DNA of 64,000 bases from positions 601,376 to 665,375 of the forward strand of contig NMRA01000199.1 of the NCBI GenBank assembly GCA_002633005.1, in the 5' to 3' direction. Both the position numbers and the translations under genes were made by a program. Positions 60,721 through 64,000 of this stretch are shown here, one piece after another (position 1 is the stretch's first letter; every line of letters starts with the position of its first letter). Origin of the DNA: Phoronis australis (taxonomy: Eukaryota; Phoronida; Phoronidae). The notes beneath the pieces were generated by a model. It worked only from the letters and a program-made list of their open reading frames with translations, did no database searches and had not been told where the DNA came from.

Positions 60721-62447
60721 GTACGTAGAATGTGACGTTTTTCTTGTCAATGTCATTGTTATATTATTTTTGTCGCAGCTCGCTTGGCCATAGTGGCTGA
60801 CCCAACTCATTATAGATTGTTTGTACCTCTCATAATAATCGCGATTGCGAAGAAATTCAAGAAAACACGTTATTTCGCTAACTTGGCTGCGAAGCATCGT
60901 CAGAAGATCGAATGTTCAGATAGGAAGTCAGCTACACCAATCACTTCGACACGGTCACTGATTTGCTAGAATAGTCTAGTTAATTCTTTGAACCGTTTAA
61001 AAGTTGGTAGTTTTATGCTTTGTAAGGAAACATTCGGGGGCAACGAATTTGTCAATTTTACATGCAAACATTTTTATTAAATAATGGGTTTGGCGTAAGC
61101 AAACAAAAATTTTTGTTGGAAAAATTGGGACAACTTCGAACAAAAAATCAAATATCAAATTTTCAAAACTTGAAAACGTAAATTTTGATCACAAAGAAAC
61201 CTTATACTTTCGAGAAATCATAAGTTTTCCATACATGAAAACTTATGAAGTAATGAAAACTTAAGTTTTTATAATTCGAAAAACTTTAGTTTGTAATAAG
61301 CTTAAGCTATCAGTTTATTTTCAGTTTTGATAATACGAAAACTTAGGTTTTGTGATAAACTTTAAGTTATCAGAAAAACTTAAGCTTTGATAATACAAAA
61401 ATATAAGTTTTGTGATGAACTTTAGCTTCCAGAAAGTTTTCATAAAAAATTAAGCTTATGTGTGAAAACTTAAGTTCTATACTTGAAAAAATTAAGTTTT
61501 CTGAAAAAGCTAAGATGGTGCTGAAAAACTTGGCGAGCGATTTGCCACAGGTGATGTGAGATTGTGAACCAGGAAGTGTAGATCCCAAATCTCAGATGCC
61601 GAATTTGAGATGGATTTCTTAAGAGAAAATTGTTCTAATGTCTGACGTTCAATCAATGTTTTATTCTAAACAACCACTTAAAAGAGATTAATTCATAAGA
61701 ATTAAGACGAAAGTGTTCAGAAAAAATTTCGAAGATGCTTCGGTGACTGGCCTAAAAACGGGCACAGTAAATATGAAAGTGACACGTTCACCAGAGAAGT
61801 CAACCAAATAAACCGATTTTTTCTGTTTGCGAGATTTACTTTTCAGCTATCTTAATGGTCATTAGGTGTCACGTAACAACTTTTGCTGTTCACCGGTCAA
61901 ACAAACTAATAATAAAACTGTTAAAGGAGAATGCCATAGAGAAACGACGTATTTTGTATCAACTTAGACCAAGTAGTTTCATTCGGTAACGGCAAGATCA
62001 GTTCTTTTACCTGACACCAGACGGCAGATTTTGATGCAGTTGTTCAGTGACGACGTATACGCCACTACTATGACGGATTCGGACCCACATTTGCAATGCA
62101 CAGCCACAATGACATCACATTATTTTTCAAAAATTTAGCAGAAGTTGGATTTTTTCCAATTCACATTAACCGCAAAGACAATTTAGCACTCGAGTTCTTT
62201 TCTAAGTCACGTGTCTTGATTAATCGGTGTGCTCCGACGACGGTTGTATACACCCACTCGTGATCTGCGATAGATGAGGAGTAAGATTGATCTGTAGCCA
62301 ATGTTACAATGTTACAGCCACGCATAAATCTGACCTAATTATTATTCATACTGTTTTAAATTTGCATTTGACTGTTTTCGAAATGTCAAAATGACGCCAT
62401 ACTAATTACACCTCGAACTTGATTGGCATTTTCACTCTTTGTTACAG
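60721..62447 (+). other. Intron 3 of the secreted-peptide gene
   Basis: 1,727 bp, GTACGT to ACAG. Its left part (61200-61520) is packed with AAAACTTAAG-type words in both orientations, about 40-60 bp apart. No other exon seen. Confidence 0.55.
61200..61520. repeat. Cluster of degenerate AAAACTTAAGTTTT palindromes
   Basis: Repeated words such as AAAACTTAAGTTTTTATAAT, AAAACTTAGGTTTTGTGATA, GAAAAACTTAAGCTTTGATA and AAAAATATAAGTTTTGTGAT form a low-complexity palindromic array inside the intron. Confidence 0.7.
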
Positions 62448-62680
62448 GCATGGTGTTAGCCATAGCCAACACAGATCCACCACCGCCGCATGCTTCAACA
62501 GTTCAAGTGATTGGTGTATGTTAAGACATTGGCTAGCAAATATAAATACGATTCCAAAACGTCACATCTCGTTGTTTATTTACGTTCATAACCGATAACT
62601 AGATGAATTTTCCAAATGCCTAAATTGTATTGCTAGTTAAATATCAAGTTATATGTAAATAAAGGCTATTTAACATTTTT
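62448..62680 (+). CDS. Secreted peptide precursor, last exon with stop and 3' UTR
   Basis: The acceptor TTTCACTCTTTGTTACAG is strong. In phase 0 the exon reads GCA TGG TGT TAG, so the protein ends AWC at 62459. The mature peptide is then NCLMAWC, seven residues with Cys at positions 2 and 7. That makes a possible CLMAWC disulfide ring, in a 62-residue precursor. AATAAA at 62658-62663 marks the likely polyadenylation signal; the end coordinate is estimated. Placement of one short cyclic peptide at the very C-terminus after Lys-Arg is as in urotensin II and contryphan precursors (known family layout). The ring sequence itself is not one I recognise. A different last exon cannot be ruled out. 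Confidence 0.6.
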
Positions 62681-63690
62681 AATTGATTACAAAGTGCATC
62701 TTAAGTTTATTTGAAAATCTACCTCATCCAAAATAATACCCGAAACTTCGTTTCTTCAGTGTCAGTTTCATTCTTTATCATTCAGTATGTTATCGATAAT
62801 TATTTTATGACTTGGTTTAATTTCTGAGCTTGACATTGGCAGAATAGACAACACACAGCGCCACCTCTCGCTACCATATTAGGGGAATAAAAAATGTGCC
62901 ACTTGAAAATATGAGGAATTTTCAAATATCCACTGCTTGCAGATAAATCTAGTCACACAGAAAAAATGGATGAACAAGTGCTTCAGAGCTGCAGTGGATA
63001 ATGAAGCTGTTGTTATTATCTTTTAATAGTCCAAAACTCGGTATAGTATAAATATCAAGAATTCGCAATGCAGTTAGAAATATTACCACATAAACTCATA
63101 CGGAGAACGCTGCCGTATGTATTAGTTTTTTTACACATGCAATATTTCACTAAACACAATGGAAAGAAAATAGTTACCTCTCTCAGAACAAAAATTCGCT
63201 GAACAACTGGAACCATGACACCAAAGCTGCTTACAGAAACAGGTTCCCAAAAAGTCAAGACGTCATACCAGACGAAGGGCTGCAAATATAAACAAACTAC
63301 CCACAAACTAGGTGTACCTTTCAATTTTTTCTCTTAATTTCCAAGAATCAAATTGAAAATCATTCAAACACACATGTATGTTCACCAGAACATTCCAGGC
63401 AATTTTGATTTTTACAAAAGTTCGGCAAATATACGTGAATACCACCTAGCCATATTACATGTACAACAGCTTACATGCTGAAATTGTCCTCATCCCTTAA
63501 GCTGCTGTGCAGAGCTTATGGGACGTCCTTGGTGAAGGAGAGCTTCATACTCACACACAGAATATCACCTCTACAAGTAATCACCAGATCATACAGATAT
63601 ATAATCATGGAGGATTTAATCGATAAGTATATACTTTTTAGTCAAATGTTTTTGACTAAAATGTGCAGACTTATCGATTGGGTCCTCCTT
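62681..63690. other. Downstream DNA with CTCF-like word and a hairpin
   Basis: CAGCGCCACCTCTCGCT at 62856-62872 matches a CTCF-type core (GAGGTGGCGC on the minus strand). A hairpin at 63609-63628 with 63669-63688 (GGAGGATTTAATCGATAAGT start) contains a second inner inverted repeat (TTTTAGTCAAA with TTTGACTAAAA). No gene recognised. Confidence 0.5.
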
Positions 63691-63699
63691 AAACTCGAT

Positions 63700-63903
63700 A
63701 ATAGCTTTGTATATTGTTTGCGTGATCAACTGTTGTCTCCTCTGACTTTGCTCGAAACTAACATTATACTAAAGTTCACGTATGAATTGCCTGTCTCTGA
63801 GAAGTTGCCTTTTCTCGATGTCCTTGTGCATTATTCCGACGGTGGGTTGCGTACTTTAATTTTTCACAAACCTACAGATATTGGTGCCTGTTTGCATATT
63901 TAG
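63700..63903 (+). pseudogene. Penelope-like element reverse-transcriptase fragment
   Basis: The plus-strand frame reads LLETNIILKFTYELPVSEKL, then PFLDVLVHYSDGGLRTLIFH and KPTDIGACLHI before a stop. The KLPFLDVLV block, a G-rich turn and HKPTxxxxxLH are the conserved series near the end of Penelope-like reverse transcriptases (normally YRKPTHTDRYLH-type). About 65 residues survive; upstream RT motifs and the GIY-YIG part are absent, so it is a relic. Confidence 0.75.
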
Positions 63904-64000
63904 ACATGCAATAAGTAAAGAGGATCTCACAACAAAAAATAGAGGAAAGTATATTAAGAAAGTCTGCACATGCGCAGAAAATTTAAGGAATCATAGCAGA

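Noticed and set aside
60621-60735. Intron-retained ending of the peptide (NCLM then VRRM and stop)
   Set aside because: It needs the GTACGT donor to be ignored; the strong acceptor at 62447 and AATAAA downstream favour splicing.

Overview
This window is nuclear DNA from an intron-rich invertebrate animal. The evidence is split coding exons with GT-AG introns, AT-rich introns of up to about 12 kb, tRNA-derived SINEs, many miniature inverted-repeat elements, a decayed LINE reverse transcriptase and a Penelope-like fragment. The species cannot be fixed from the sequence; a marine deuterostome or lophotrochozoan would fit. No bacterial operons, CRISPR arrays or rRNA genes are present.

1-49.2 kb holds one large minus-strand locus. 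I rebuilt 13 coding exons whose splice sites and phases all agree. They encode at least 960 residues: a short N-terminal exon, a single calponin-homology (CH) domain over three exons, a long low-complexity Ser/Pro/Lys/Arg linker with a charged helical stretch, and a coiled coil. The reading frame leaves the last exon through a good donor at 5.26 kb, so the C-terminus is missing or lies unrecognised further left. The CH domain resembles those of neuron navigators and dixin; the rest matches neither, so I give no symbol. Two further exons look like alternative first exons (28.8 kb and 15.7 kb). Each starts with ATG, has an in-frame stop upstream and ends in phase 0, and would give isoforms without the CH domain. 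A two-gene reading (CH gene plus downstream gene) is not excluded.

49.2-59.1 kb is repeat territory: a decayed minus-strand LINE, nested AT/CA hairpins, an assembly gap, and a direct tandem duplication of about 2.46 kb (53.3-55.8 and 56.6-59.1 kb). Each copy carries an antisense piece of the LINE and a plus-strand promoter: a 29-bp-arm inverted repeat, a second inverted repeat, a TATAAATA box, a short leader exon and a GTAAGT donor.

58.3-62.7 kb holds a small plus-strand gene that one or both promoters probably drive. It encodes a 62-residue secreted precursor: signal peptide, acidic spacer with dibasic sites, and a C-terminal heptapeptide NCLMAWC directly before the stop. A disulfide between its two cysteines would close a six-residue ring. 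The architecture recalls urotensin II and contryphan precursors, but I do not recognise the peptide. This is the best candidate for an undescribed system in the window. The right end carries a Penelope-like reverse-transcriptase remnant.
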